Positions 25,644-34,997 of a stretch of 64,000 bases of DNA are shown here, piece after piece. This DNA comes from Flavobacterium tistrianum (lineage in GTDB: Bacteria; Bacteroidota; Bacteroidia; Flavobacteriales; Flavobacteriaceae). Position 1 is the stretch's first letter; each line of letters starts with the position of its first letter. The notes under the pieces are model-generated. The model was not told the DNA's origin. It did not search any database and worked only from the letters and a program-made list of their open reading frames with translations. The stretch lies in the NCBI RefSeq assembly GCF_003254545.1, contig NZ_QJRH01000072.1, positions 62,001 through 126,000 on the forward strand, given 5' to 3'. A program made the translations under genes and the position numbers.

Positions 25644-26299
25644 TAAAAAACCATCTCAGGAATTTCACCTTCAACAATCAAATCGGCTTCGCTTGAGGCG
25701 ATGATATGCTCAACTGAGACACCTGGCGCTCGTTCTAAGAGCTTAAAACCTTTTTCTGTTACTTCGAGAACTGCAAGCTCAGTTACAACCTTTTTAACGC
25801 ATCCTACGCCCGTTAATGGTAAAGTGCATCTTTTTAAGATTTTGGACTCTCCTGCTTTGTTTACGTGCATCATGGCAACGATGATATTTTCGGCGGAAGC
25901 CACCAAATCCATTGCGCCTCCCATTCCTTTAACCATTTTCCCTGGAATTTTCCAGTTTGCGATGTCTCCGTTTTCAGAAACTTCCATTGCCCCAAGAATA
26001 GTCAAATCTACTTTTTGGCTTCGGATCATTCCAAAACTAAAAGCCGAATCAAAGAAACTTGCACCCGGCAGTGTTGTAATAGTCTGTTTTCCCGCATTGA
26101 TAATATCGGCATCTTCTTCACCTTCAAATGGAAAAGGTCCCATTCCGAGAACGCCGTTTTCACTTTGAAATTCTACCGCTATATCTTCTCGAACATAATT
26201 CGCTACCAAGGTCGGAATCCCGATACCAAGGTTTACGAAATATCGGTCTTTTACCTCTTTTGCAATTCGCTTTGCTATATCTTCTTTACTAAGTGCCAT
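25643..26299 (-). CDS. scoB: 3-oxoacid CoA-transferase subunit B
   Basis: 218 residues, the beta subunit of succinyl-CoA:3-ketoacid CoA-transferase. The enzyme moves CoA between succinyl-CoA and acetoacetate in ketone-body and leucine catabolism. The catalytic Glu is Glu47 in VEFQSENGVLGMGP, which forms the glutamyl-CoA thioester. The oxyanion region NLGIGIPTLVANY and the later LTILGAMEVSENGDIANWKI are typical. It lies 98 nt downstream of scoA on the same strand, the two forming one operon with the gap filled by a short inverted repeat. Length is normal for the separate subunit. Confidence 0.92.
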   Translation of the reverse strand: MALSKEDIAKRIAKEVKDRYFVNLGIGIPTLVANYVREDIAVEFQSENGVLGMGPFPFEGEEDADIINAGKQTITTLPGASFFDSAFSFGMIRSQKVDLTILGAMEVSENGDIANWKIPGKMVKGMGGAMDLVASAENIIVAMMHVNKAGESKILKRCTLPLTGVGCVKKVVTELAVLEVTEKGFKLLERAPGVSVEHIIASSEADLIVEGEIPEMVF

Positions 26300-26340
26300 A
26301 ATAATGTGTCAATTTTGTTAATGTGCCAATTAGTCAATTT

Positions 26341-26402
26341 GATAATTAGATAATATTTACGCAATCTAGATAATTGTCTAATTATCACATTATCTAATTA
26401 TC
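26341..26402. repeat. Inverted repeat between scoA and scoB
   Basis: GATAATTAGATAAT (26341-26354) is repeated as its exact reverse complement at 26389-26402, overlapping the scoA stop. Related TAATTAG/CTAATTA units fill 26316-26400. Confidence 0.6.
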
Positions 26403-27096
26403 TAATTCTAACCGTGCGTTGTTCAATTCGTTTCTCAAACTTTTCTCCTTGAAAGATACGCTGCACCATAATTCCCGGAATATGAATCTGATTCGGATCT
26501 AAAGAACCAACCGGAACCAATTCTTCAACTTCGGCAATTGTGATTTTTCCAGCTCCAGCCATACAAGCATTGAAGTTTCTGGCTGTTCCTTTGAAAATAA
26601 GATTTCCAGCTTCGTCGCCTTTCCAAGCTTTTACAATTGCAAAATCGGCTTTGAAAGCTTCTTCCATAATGTGCATTTTTCCGTTGAATTCTCGTGCTTC
26701 TTTTCCCTCTGCTACTTCAGTTCCGTAGCCTGCTGGAGTAAAGAATGCTGGAATTCCAGCCTGAGCTGCACGGCAACGTTCTGCAAGAGTTCCTTGTGGA
26801 GTTAATTCAACTTCTAATTCTCCTGAAAGCATCTGACGTTCGAATTCTGCATTTTCTCCCACATAAGAAGAAATCATTTTCTTGATCTGCTTTTTCTGCA
26901 GCAACAATCCCAAACCAAAATCATCTACTCCCGCATTGTTTGAAATACAAGTTAAATCTGAAATTGATGTATTTACTAAAGCTGCTATTATATTTTCAGG
27001 AATACCACATAATCCGAATCCTCCAAACATGATGGTCATGCCGTTTTGAATTCCTTGAATAGCTTCCTGAACGCTATTTACTTTTTTTGTTATCAT
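26398..27096 (-). CDS. scoA: 3-oxoacid CoA-transferase subunit A
   Basis: 232 residues, the alpha subunit of the same CoA-transferase. It has the CoA-binding glycine motif [15 protein letters not shown] near residue 21, [13 protein letters not shown], and the ending [23 protein letters not shown] that is conserved in the family. It is the first gene of the two-gene operon. The upstream minus-strand spacer (27097-27187) probably holds the promoter, but no clear TAnnTTTG is seen. Its neighbour upstream on the same strand is the PBP1A gene, separated by a terminator. Confidence 0.92.
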   Translation of the reverse strand: MITKKVNSVQEAIQGIQNGMTIMFGGFGLCGIPENIIAALVNTSISDLTCISNNAGVDDFGLGLLLQKKQIKKMISSYVGENAEFERQMLSGELEVELTPQGTLAERCRAAQAGIPAFFTPAGYGTEVAEGKEAREFNGKMHIMEEAFKADFAIVKAWKGDEAGNLIFKGTARNFNACMAGAGKITIAEVEELVPVGSLDPNQIHIPGIMVQRIFQGEKFEKRIEQRTVRIR

Positions 27097-27187
27097 AACA
27101 AACTATCTTAATTGCTGAATATTTTTGATAAAAATAAGATTTTTAGATGAAATTATAACGATTTCGTAAAAATAAAACTAAAAGAAA

Positions 27188-27227
27188 AATCCCTTTACTA
27201 ATCTTCTTAAAGAGTTGTAAAGGGATT
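27188..27227 (-). terminator. Terminator after PBP1A gene
   Basis: AATCCCTTTAC (27188-27198) and GTAAAGGGATT (27217-27227) pair perfectly over 11 bp, 35 nt after the minus-strand stop. Confidence 0.75.
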
Positions 27228-27261
27228 GAAATATAATTAGATAAGCTTTATTGCAACATTG

Positions 27262-29568
27262 TTACAATTCGAATTCATCTGTATTTTGTTCGGTTTGAGT
27301 AGTATCTTTTACTACAGCTGGCCTTTGATAGCAATCTACTTTTATTGAAAGGTTTGCCGGACGTTCAAATTCAGATTTTGAAACCTGCAGATCTTTATCA
27401 GCATAACACTTTTTCATGAAGTAACCCCAAACTGGTAAAGCCGCGGTTGCTCCTTGTCCATAAGTCAAACTTTTGAAACGTGCTGAACGATCTTCACATC
27501 CAACCCAAACTCCAGTTACTAAGTTAGGAACCATTCCCATAAACCAACCATCAGACTGGTTTTGTGTTGTTCCAGTTTTACCTGCAATTGGATTTGTAAA
27601 CATGTACGGATATCCCGTCCAACGGTTATCTCCACTTCCTCCGCCTTGCGTACGTAAACGCACACCAGAACCACTTTCTGTTACCCCTTGAAGTAATTTG
27701 ATTACTGCAAAAGCAATATCTTTATTTAAAACGTCGTGAGACTCAGGAATCGGTTCGTAAATAACCTCTCCGCTTTTGTTCTCAATTCTGCTTAAAAACT
27801 GTGGTTTTACATAAACTCCTTGGTTTGCAAATGTGCTATATGCCGCAACCATATCTTCAACCGTAATATCAACTGCACCTAATGCGATTGAAGGCTGAAC
27901 TGGAATTTCTGTTTTAACTCCTAATTTTTTAGTCAATTCTACAACAGCTTCTGGACTTGTTCTATCAATTAATTTAGCCGAAACTGTATTAATAGAAGCC
28001 GCTAAAGCTTGCTTTAAAGTCACCATTCCTCTGTATCTGTAATCAGAGTTTCTTGGCTCCCAATCTTCTGTTACGTGGTGACGCCCTTTATGAATCATAA
28101 ACGGTCCGTCCAAAATAGAATCGCAAGGAGACATATTCAGTTCTTCGATTGCTGTTGCATAAACGAAAGGCTTGAAAGTAGAACCTACCTGTCTTGCTCC
28201 CTGTCCTACGTGATCGTATTGGAAATATTTGTAATTAATTCCTCCAACCCAAGCTTTAATTGCTCCTGTTTGAGGTTCCATTGACATTAAACCAGATTGT
28301 AAAAAGTGCTTGTAGTAACGAATAGAATCTAATGGCGTCATTACTGTATCTCTTTCTCCTTTCCAAGTAAAGACACGCATTTTTGTTTTTACTTTGAATG
28401 AAGCAATAATATCATCTTCACTTTTGTCCATTTCTTTCATTTGCGCCCAGCGAACAGAATTCTTCATCGCTTGCATCATGATTCTATCAGTCTCAGCTTG
28501 GGTAATATTTACGAAAGGAGCATTTTTATTGTTTTTCTGGTCAATAAAAAACTGCTGTTGAAGGTTTTGCATGTGTGCCGCAACAGCCTCTTCAGCATAA
28601 GTTTGCATTCTAGAATCTATCGTAGTATAGATTTTAAGTCCGTCTTTGTAAATATCGTAGTCAGAACCGTCAGGTTTTTTGTTTTCTGCTACCCATTTCT
28701 TCATATAATCACGAAGATATTCTCTAAAGTAAGTTGCAATACCTTCACGGTGGCTTTCTAGTTTAAATTTCAAAGTAATTGGCAAAGCTTGAAGTCTTTC
28801 TTTCTCAGCCTCTGAAATCATTTTTGCTTTTGCCATTTGAGATAAAACCACATTACGGCGATTCTTCACTCCTTCTGGATTTCTAACCGGATTGTATAAA
28901 CCTGAGTTTTTGAACATTCCAACCAAAATAGCCGATTCGTCAACTGTCAAGTCTTTTGGATCTTTAGAAAAATAAGTTTGCGCTGCAGAACTTACCCCAA
29001 CAGAATAATTTCCGAAGTCATAAACGTTACAGTACATTGCTAGGATTTCATTCTTCGTATACTGTCTTTCCAGACGAATAGCGATAATCCATTCTTTTAT
29101 TTTTTGTACAATCCTGAAAGGAAGGAATTTAGAACCTTCACCATGAAACAACTGTTTTGCAAGCTGTTGAGTTAATGTACTTGCACCTCCATTTGTTCCT
29201 AAACTAAAAACAGCTCTTAACGTTCCGCGTCCGTCAATCCCAGAGTGCTCGTAGAAACGAGCATCTTCAGTAGCGACAAGCGCTTCAACCAGATTTTTAG
29301 GCAAATCTGAATATTTAAGCTGAGATCTGTTGGTCTTGAAATACTTACCTAGCACTACTCCGTCAGAAGAAATAATCTCTGTTGCAAGGTTTGAATCTGG
29401 ATTTTCTAAATCTTCAAATGAAGGCATAGATCCAAATAAACCCCATGAGGCAAATAAGAAGAAAGCTAAAACTCCTAACAAAGAGTACGCAAATACTCTC
29501 CAGAATTTCTTCTTGTAATAATTAATATCCTTAGTTTTATTTGATGGATTGTTTTTTTTAGCAGCCAT
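27262..29568 (-). CDS. Class A penicillin-binding protein (PBP1A type)
   Basis: 768 residues: N-terminal membrane anchor (about 28-48), GT51 glycosyltransferase domain (about 65-240) with ATEDARFYEHSGID and GGASTLTQQLAKQLF, and a transpeptidase domain (about 400-700) with Ser463 in GSTFKPF, SIN in AASINTVSAK and the KTGTT triad in AGKTGTTQNQSDGW. It polymerises and crosslinks peptidoglycan at the periplasmic face. Its start lies 10 nt from the gldH stop, and ricT-gldH-pbp1A reads as one operon. The C-terminal tail is short. Confidence 0.94.
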   Translation of the reverse strand: MAAKKNNPSNKTKDINYYKKKFWRVFAYSLLGVLAFFLFASWGLFGSMPSFEDLENPDSNLATEIISSDGVVLGKYFKTNRSQLKYSDLPKNLVEALVATEDARFYEHSGIDGRGTLRAVFSLGTNGGASTLTQQLAKQLFHGEGSKFLPFRIVQKIKEWIIAIRLERQYTKNEILAMYCNVYDFGNYSVGVSSAAQTYFSKDPKDLTVDESAILVGMFKNSGLYNPVRNPEGVKNRRNVVLSQMAKAKMISEAEKERLQALPITLKFKLESHREGIATYFREYLRDYMKKWVAENKKPDGSDYDIYKDGLKIYTTIDSRMQTYAEEAVAAHMQNLQQQFFIDQKNNKNAPFVNITQAETDRIMMQAMKNSVRWAQMKEMDKSEDDIIASFKVKTKMRVFTWKGERDTVMTPLDSIRYYKHFLQSGLMSMEPQTGAIKAWVGGINYKYFQYDHVGQGARQVGSTFKPFVYATAIEELNMSPCDSILDGPFMIHKGRHHVTEDWEPRNSDYRYRGMVTLKQALAASINTVSAKLIDRTSPEAVVELTKKLGVKTEIPVQPSIALGAVDITVEDMVAAYSTFANQGVYVKPQFLSRIENKSGEVIYEPIPESHDVLNKDIAFAVIKLLQGVTESGSGVRLRTQGGGSGDNRWTGYPYMFTNPIAGKTGTTQNQSDGWFMGMVPNLVTGVWVGCEDRSARFKSLTYGQGATAALPVWGYFMKKCYADKDLQVSKSEFERPANLSIKVDCYQRPAVVKDTTQTEQNTDEFEL

Positions 29569-29578
29569 AACTATTTTT

Positions 29579-30058
29579 CTAATCTTTTTGTTCTATTCTA
29601 AAACCAACGTCTGTAATTCCTTGCAAAGCTTCAACTCCAGGAATTTTACCTGATTGTCTAACAGCTTGTTTGATGTGAACTTTGTATTTTCCTCTAAACT
29701 TTACATCTTCTTTGTAATACAGTTTACTTTCTTTTATATCCGAAAATCCGTTTCCAAGTAATGTTCCGTCTGGCTCAGCCATTTGATATTCTAAGGTATC
29801 CACTTTTGTAAATCCGTTTGGCATTTCTATTGAAACAATCAAAAACAAATTATTAAACGGATAATTGTTGTTATCTCGTATGTTTACAAAAGCATTGTAT
29901 CTTTTTGTAGAATCTAAAACTGGCAGATCAAAAGTTATGATACTGTCTTTGTGCCAGGCACTTCCAACAGATTTATACTCATCGAATACTCTTTTTTTAT
30001 CGCAAGAAAAAAGAAGTATTGCTGCCAAGAGAAGAATTCCGCTATTTTTTATTCTCAT
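29579..30058 (-). CDS. gldH: Gliding motility lipoprotein GldH
   Basis: 159 residues with lipobox LLAAILLFSC, the acylated Cys at about position 19. The mature part carries the GldH features (YKSVGSAWHKDSIITFDLPV, NAFVNIRDNNNYPFNNLFLI and a C-terminus ending GFRIEQKD). In Flavobacterium johnsoniae GldH is needed for gliding and chitin use. Its presence points to a motile, or formerly motile, Bacteroidetes with the Gld/type IX machinery. It overlaps the 3' end of ricT by 17 nt and precedes pbp1A by 10 nt, the order I recall from other flavobacteria. Confidence 0.9.
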   Translation of the reverse strand: MRIKNSGILLLAAILLFSCDKKRVFDEYKSVGSAWHKDSIITFDLPVLDSTKRYNAFVNIRDNNNYPFNNLFLIVSIEMPNGFTKVDTLEYQMAEPDGTLLGNGFSDIKESKLYYKEDVKFRGKYKVHIKQAVRQSGKIPGVEALQGITDVGFRIEQKD

Positions 30059-31439
30059 TTTTAGTATTCGTTATTGGTTTTCTAGGTTCAGCAGGTTTAT
30101 TTTCATTTGAATTCTGCTTATTCGGATTGTTTTTATTCGAATTATGCTTTTTCTTATGATTTGACTTGTTTGGATTTGGTTTATTCCCAGCATTTCCATT
30201 GTTCGCATTTCCAGCGTTGTTCGGATTATTATTTCCTGCTGGTTTAGCGTTATTCGCATTTTTTTCCTGCTGTGGTTTTACCGGAGTTGCCACACCAGCT
30301 GGCTCAGCATTTTGTTTACGTTTGCGATTTGGTTTTTTCTTTCTTTTTGGCTGATCAAAACGAGTCAAACTCTCTTGTCCCATTGCGTTATTGAAGTCTT
30401 TTTCTGGCTCTGAAGTAACCTCAACGGCAAAATCTTCTAAAGATGAAACTTTGTTTTTCAACTTGTTTTCAGCAATAATTTCTTTTACCTGATCAATTTT
30501 TAAAACATGCCAGTTTGCGAAATTATTGGTGTAAGCAAACCACATTAATCCTTTAAAAATATCTTGTTTTTGGCAGACAGCGTCTCCTTTTTCCGTAATC
30601 AATTTTGTATCGTAATCAGGAAAATCCTTTAATGCGTCCATGTAAGTGTCTAACTCATAGTTTAGACAGCATTTTAATTTTCCGCATTGCCCCGCCAATT
30701 TCTGCGGATTCAATGATAATTGCTGATAACGAGCTGCTGATGTATTTACACTTCTAAAATCTGTTAACCAAGTAGAACAGCAAAGTTCACGTCCGCAAGA
30801 ACCAACTCCACCTAAACGAGCTGCTTCCTGACGGAAACCAACTTGTTTCATTTCTACTCTAGTACTGAATTCTTTAGCAAAATCTTTAATCAGCATTCTA
30901 AAATCGACACGATCGTTTGCTGTGTAGTAAAAAGTGGCTTTAGATCCGTCTCCTTGAAATTCGATATCCGAAATTTTCATTTCAAGTTTATGCTGAATTG
31001 CCAATTCACGCGCACGAACTTTCATTGGTTCTTCACGATCGCGGGCCACAGACCAGATATCGATATCTTTTTGAGATGCTTTTCTATAAATTTTTGGAAC
31101 GTCGTTACTTTCGTAATTCACCCCCTTTTTCTTCATTTGAATCTTTACCAATTCTCCTGTAAGAGTTACAATTCCAATATCATGTCCTGGCGAAGCAACA
31201 GTTGCTACAATATCGCCAATACTTAAAGTTAATTTCTCCGAATTTCTAAAAAATTCCTTACGTCCGTTTTTAAAACGAACCTCAACACAATCAAAAATCG
31301 CCTCTCCATTAGACGGACTCATGTTAGAAAGCCAGTCAAAAACCGTCAATTTATTGCAGCTATCGGTGCCGCAAGTCCCATTATTTTTGCAACCTTTTGG
31401 TGCACCACCATCTGAGGTTGAACAACTTGTACATGCCAT
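30042..31439 (-). CDS. ricT: RicT-like PSP1-domain regulatory protein
   Basis: 465 residues. The PSP1 C-terminal-type domain (about 130-300) contains the cysteine-rich stretches GGVGSCGRELCCSTWL and LAGQCGKLKCCLNYELDTY. In Bacillus YaaT/RicT this domain binds an iron-sulfur cluster and, with RicA/RicF, stimulates RNase Y and RNA turnover. Further cysteines sit in the first 30 residues (ACTSCSTSD, GCKNNGTCGTDSCNK). The last ~95 residues are an Asn/Lys/Pro low-complexity tail. It is the first gene of the ricT-gldH-pbp1A operon and overlaps gldH. Confidence 0.85.
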   Translation of the reverse strand: MACTSCSTSDGGAPKGCKNNGTCGTDSCNKLTVFDWLSNMSPSNGEAIFDCVEVRFKNGRKEFFRNSEKLTLSIGDIVATVASPGHDIGIVTLTGELVKIQMKKKGVNYESNDVPKIYRKASQKDIDIWSVARDREEPMKVRARELAIQHKLEMKISDIEFQGDGSKATFYYTANDRVDFRMLIKDFAKEFSTRVEMKQVGFRQEAARLGGVGSCGRELCCSTWLTDFRSVNTSAARYQQLSLNPQKLAGQCGKLKCCLNYELDTYMDALKDFPDYDTKLITEKGDAVCQKQDIFKGLMWFAYTNNFANWHVLKIDQVKEIIAENKLKNKVSSLEDFAVEVTSEPEKDFNNAMGQESLTRFDQPKRKKKPNRKRKQNAEPAGVATPVKPQQEKNANNAKPAGNNNPNNAGNANNGNAGNKPNPNKSNHKKKHNSNKNNPNKQNSNENKPAEPRKPITNTKNENKK

Positions 31440-31796
31440 AATTATATATGTAGTGCTGCCAAAACGCAGCTTAAGTTCATAAACGTTTGATCGGTAAAGA
31501 TAGTATTTTTTTTATTTTGCTTTTTATGGATTAAAACTAATGGTTTGTTAAATAAAAAATGAAATGTTTTATAAATAAAATTCCTTAAAAAAACAGAAGT
31601 TTATTCTTACTTATTAATAAAAAAAGCTTGCACACAATGTTTTCTGTCTGTTATAAATCGTAAAAGTTCTTTTTAACTTTTTATCCTAAAATATATTTAC
31701 GATTTTTATGTTTTATCTTACAGCTTGGTTTGCGAGGCCACTATTTGCAAACCTAATTGCAATTAAAACTTATCATCATTTTTAAATATATTTCTA
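31440..31796. other. 357-nt divergent promoter region with hairpin at 31727-31753
   Basis: This gap separates ricT (-) from the ankyrin operon (+), so it must contain two promoters; TATCTTTA near 31500 on the minus strand is a near-match to TAnnTTTG for ricT. GGTTTGC (31727-31733) and GCAAACC (31747-31753) form a hairpin about 45 nt before the ankyrin ATG. No gene or RNA family recognised in the rest. Confidence 0.4.
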
Positions 31797-32978
31797 ATGC
31801 AAACACAAAACCAGATTGAAAATTTCCTTTTTCAAGGAAAATTTGACGAGGCCAGAGAATGTCTAAATAACGGAGAAAAATTTAACGAACAATATCTCAA
31901 AAACAACTTTTCGCAGATTACCGCCAAAATTATAGACGCCAAAGAAATTGATTTCATCGAAAAATTAATAAAAGCTGGATTTATTGAGACCGACATTTAC
32001 GAATTGGACAGTTTTGATCAATCCATTTTCAAACCATTGACTTTATATATAAAAGATGACGAAGATTCGATTGCTTTCTTCAAGGAATTAATGTCGAAAA
32101 TGGATAACATTAACGACGAAATAAGCGACAAAACTCTTCTTGGTTATTTTCTTGAAAAAGGAGCTTCGCCAAAAATAGTTAAAGTTTTAGTTGATGATTT
32201 TGGAGCTAACACTCAGTATAAGAACAATGCAGGAGAAAATTTCATCTACACTATTTTGAATACTTATGGTCTAGATCCTGAAAAAGTAAAAGAATATATA
32301 TCTATACTTTTAGAAAATGGCGTTGACATTAATGAAAAAAATATTGTGGGCACAACACCGTTAATCTGCGCCGTTAAAAGAAACAGAAAAGAACTTTTGC
32401 CATTTTTATTAGAAAATGGTGCAGATCCAAATGAAACTGATAATCAGGAAAACAGTGCTTTTTATTACGCTGCAGCCGAACAGTTTTCTTTTCCGATGTA
32501 CGAACTTTTAGCAGAATCATCATCAGCCAATTTTAATAGCATCAATAAAAATGGAAAAACTTTACTCACAGAATTTATCCGAATGATGTCTGATTCTGAA
32601 TACGATCTGAATTCGCTACAAAGATTATTATCAGATGGAGCCGATTTAAATCATTGTGCCCAATATTATGGAAATCCGAAATCGGGCGTAGATTATATCG
32701 TTGAGAAAAAATCGGGCATTTTAAAATCGGTGCTTGACAGCGGATCGGTTGACGTTAATGAGCAAGATAATCAAGGAAATACGATTTTGCATAAAGTTTG
32801 CGCCTATAATGTCAATTACGACGCAGAAATGGCAAAAGAAACCTATAGAAAAGTAAAACTATTATTAGATCAGGGAGCCGACATTTCGATTACAAACGAT
32901 AAAGACGAAACTGCTCTAATGCTTGCTTCTGGAGATAATCTTAAAATTAAAACGGTTGAACTTTTAATGAAACAATAA
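31797..32978 (+). CDS. Ankyrin-repeat protein (393 aa)
   Basis: A soluble ankyrin-repeat protein. The N-terminal ~130 residues are helical and poorly conserved; clear repeats then follow, e.g. YISILLENGVDINEKNIVGT, LLPFLLENGADPNETDNQEN, and near the end VKLLLDQGADISITNDKDET. There is no signal peptide or enzymatic motif. Ankyrin arrays bind protein partners. It is the first gene of a probable three-gene unit with a second ankyrin protein 29 nt downstream and a lipoprotein after that. Function unknown. Confidence 0.82.
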   Translation: MQTQNQIENFLFQGKFDEARECLNNGEKFNEQYLKNNFSQITAKIIDAKEIDFIEKLIKAGFIETDIYELDSFDQSIFKPLTLYIKDDEDSIAFFKELMSKMDNINDEISDKTLLGYFLEKGASPKIVKVLVDDFGANTQYKNNAGENFIYTILNTYGLDPEKVKEYISILLENGVDINEKNIVGTTPLICAVKRNRKELLPFLLENGADPNETDNQENSAFYYAAAEQFSFPMYELLAESSSANFNSINKNGKTLLTEFIRMMSDSEYDLNSLQRLLSDGADLNHCAQYYGNPKSGVDYIVEKKSGILKSVLDSGSVDVNEQDNQGNTILHKVCAYNVNYDAEMAKETYRKVKLLLDQGADISITNDKDETALMLASGDNLKIKTVELLMKQ

Positions 32979-33007
32979 AACAATCATTTACTTAAAATTA
33001 TTCAAAC

Positions 33008-34360
33008 ATGTCAATGTCATTTATAGTTGCCTGCGAAAACGGCAACCGAAAAATAGCCGAATTGCTGCTTCAAAATAAAGAAGTAGATGTAAAATATACA
33101 GACGAACTTGGAAGAACTGCTCTTCATTATGCCGCACACCGCGGTTATCTCGATACTGTGAAAATTCTAATCGAAGAAGGTGCCGATATTAACTACGAAG
33201 ACCATCAAGGAGAAACGCCTTTATATTTTGCCTGCCTTCAAAAACAAAAACAAACGGCGCTGCATCTTTTAGAAAACGAAGCAGAAATCACGAAGAATGA
33301 TAAATACGGAAATAGTCTGTTGCATTTAGTCGTTCAGACGGGTCAAATTGAAATTGCAACAAAGTTGCTTCAAGCTGGAATCGAGGTTAATTTACTGAAT
33401 AGCAATGGAGAAACTCCGCTATTATTGGCTTCGACAAAATTAAATAGAGAAATTATCCAGTTGCTTTTAGACAATGGAGCCGATATTAATGTAACCGATA
33501 AACAAGGAAATACGCCTCTTATTTATGCTTGTTATTCCAAATCGATTCCGATGGTGACATTGCTTTTAGATAATGGTGCCGATATAAACCACGCGAATCA
33601 TTCTGGTGAAAATGCACTTTTAATTGCTTGTTATGAAACAAACAGAATGCTAGCTAAATTATTGATTGAAAGAGGTGCAGATGTATTTACTTCAAGCAAT
33701 ACTGGACATTCTCCTATTTGGTACGCTTGCGCGAATAATCAAAAGGAAATCGTGGCTTTGTTTTTAGAAAACGGAGTTGATGTAAATTACAGCAAACCTT
33801 TAGCTGGCGACACTTCTTCAATGAATGATTATTTGGATTGGATTGTTAGCGCCACAAATATTTCAAACGAATCGAGTTTTACTTTGAACAGTTCATACAA
33901 TTATGGTGGAGAAAGTCTGCTGCATGTAGCAACCAAAAAAGGGAACTTAAGTATGGTTAAACTGCTTATCGAAGCTGGAGCAAACATCAATATTCAAGAC
34001 GAATCTGGAAATACGCCACTTCATTACAGCGCCACAAATGGAAAGAAAGATGTTGTAAAATATTTATTAGATAATAAAGCCGATGCGTCAATCGTAAACG
34101 TAAAAGAACAAAAAGCAATAGATTATTCGAATGTAAAAGGCTTTAATGAAATTACAGAACTTATTCTGAAATATGCTCCGTCAGGAACTGTTGTAAATCC
34201 AATAAATACTCCACAACAACCCGAAGCACCAAAAGCCGAAGTTTCAAATTCGATGGAAGCAAAGAAAAAAGCATTATTAGATTTAAAAGAACTTCTAGAT
34301 GCTGGAATCTTAACTTCGGAGGAATTTGATGCCGAGAAAAGTAAAATTTTAAAAGGATAA
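33008..34360 (+). CDS. Ankyrin-repeat protein with C-terminal SHOCT domain
   Basis: 450 residues. Nine or ten ankyrin repeats run from about 5 to 375 (e.g. GRTALHYAAHRGYLDTVKIL, GETPLYFACLQKQK, GNTPLHYSATNGKKDVVKYL), interrupted near 265-300 by a non-repeat insert rich in Ser and Asn. A Pro/Ala/Glu linker (about 390-412) precedes a SHOCT domain (KALLDLKELLDAGILTSEEF, to the end), a short module linked to oligomerisation or membrane targeting. No signal peptide. It probably acts with the upstream ankyrin protein; partners are unknown. Confidence 0.85.
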   Translation: MSMSFIVACENGNRKIAELLLQNKEVDVKYTDELGRTALHYAAHRGYLDTVKILIEEGADINYEDHQGETPLYFACLQKQKQTALHLLENEAEITKNDKYGNSLLHLVVQTGQIEIATKLLQAGIEVNLLNSNGETPLLLASTKLNREIIQLLLDNGADINVTDKQGNTPLIYACYSKSIPMVTLLLDNGADINHANHSGENALLIACYETNRMLAKLLIERGADVFTSSNTGHSPIWYACANNQKEIVALFLENGVDVNYSKPLAGDTSSMNDYLDWIVSATNISNESSFTLNSSYNYGGESLLHVATKKGNLSMVKLLIEAGANINIQDESGNTPLHYSATNGKKDVVKYLLDNKADASIVNVKEQKAIDYSNVKGFNEITELILKYAPSGTVVNPINTPQQPEAPKAEVSNSMEAKKKALLDLKELLDAGILTSEEFDAEKSKILKG

Positions 34361-34379
34361 ATAATAAATAAATTCAAAA

Positions 34380-34922
34380 ATGAAAAAAATCTTAAATGCC
34401 ACAACTCTATTTTTAGTATTAATTGCCGGAAGCTTAATTTCTACATCATGCACTAACCTTTCACCAGAAAAAACCTTTGAAATTGCTGCTTTAAATTCGA
34501 ATTTATTATCTCGTTTTGGAAGTAAAGAAATCAATGAAAAGTTGCAATCTGAAGCACAAGTTTATGATGAAACTCAAAAAAAGATGATTCCGTCTACTTA
34601 TCAAGACTCTTTTAAATATGATATAACGAATTTAGAAACGCGATTAAAAACAATTCAAGACATACCGGAAGATGAAGACAATAAAGAACTTCTTCAGGCA
34701 TCTAAAGACTTATTTACTTATGCAATTGCGAAACAGAAAGAAGGCTACTTGCCAATCGCTAAACTGAAAGATGAAAAGGCTTCACCAGAACAAATTGAAA
34801 AAGCAATTGCAGATTTTGACGCTTCTACTCAAAAAGATATAGATGCAAAGTTTACCAAATTGATGAATGTTGCACAAACTTATGTTGACAAGCATAATAT
34901 CAATGCTAAAATTGGAATTTAA
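34380..34922 (+). CDS. Hypothetical lipoprotein (180 aa)
   Basis: N-terminus MKKILNATTLFLVLIAGS followed by a lipobox-like STSC (Cys24). The mature part is strongly helical and charged, with probable coiled-coil stretches (about 60-100, 125-165). No family recognised. It starts 19 nt after the SHOCT-ankyrin gene and ends before a strong terminator, so the three genes form one transcription unit. A helical periplasmic lipoprotein co-expressed with two cytosolic ankyrin proteins is odd. Confidence 0.7.
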   Translation: MKKILNATTLFLVLIAGSLISTSCTNLSPEKTFEIAALNSNLLSRFGSKEINEKLQSEAQVYDETQKKMIPSTYQDSFKYDITNLETRLKTIQDIPEDEDNKELLQASKDLFTYAIAKQKEGYLPIAKLKDEKASPEQIEKAIADFDASTQKDIDAKFTKLMNVAQTYVDKHNINAKIGI

Positions 34923-34940
34923 ATTTCTCTTATCATAAAC

Positions 34941-34980
34941 AACAAACCCTATTTTGTAATGTTACAAAATAGGGTTTGTT
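34941..34980. terminator. Perfect bidirectional terminator (19-bp stem, 2-nt loop)
   Basis: AACAAACCCTATTTTGTAA, loop TG, then the exact reverse complement, ending GGGTTTGTT. It lies between the convergent lipoprotein gene (+) and ferredoxin gene (-) and serves both. Confidence 0.9.
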
Positions 34981-34997
34981 ATTTTAATTTATAGATT

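Noticed and set aside
25865-26353. 162-aa plus-strand reading frame opposite scoB
   Set aside because: It is antisense to a well-conserved enzyme and rich in Cys, Phe and Ile, as expected of a shadow.
27251-27265. TTGCAACATTGTTAC near the PBP1A stop, similar to the merC/fur palindrome
   Set aside because: It overlaps the 3' end of a gene, is not in a promoter position and is an imperfect palindrome; probably chance.
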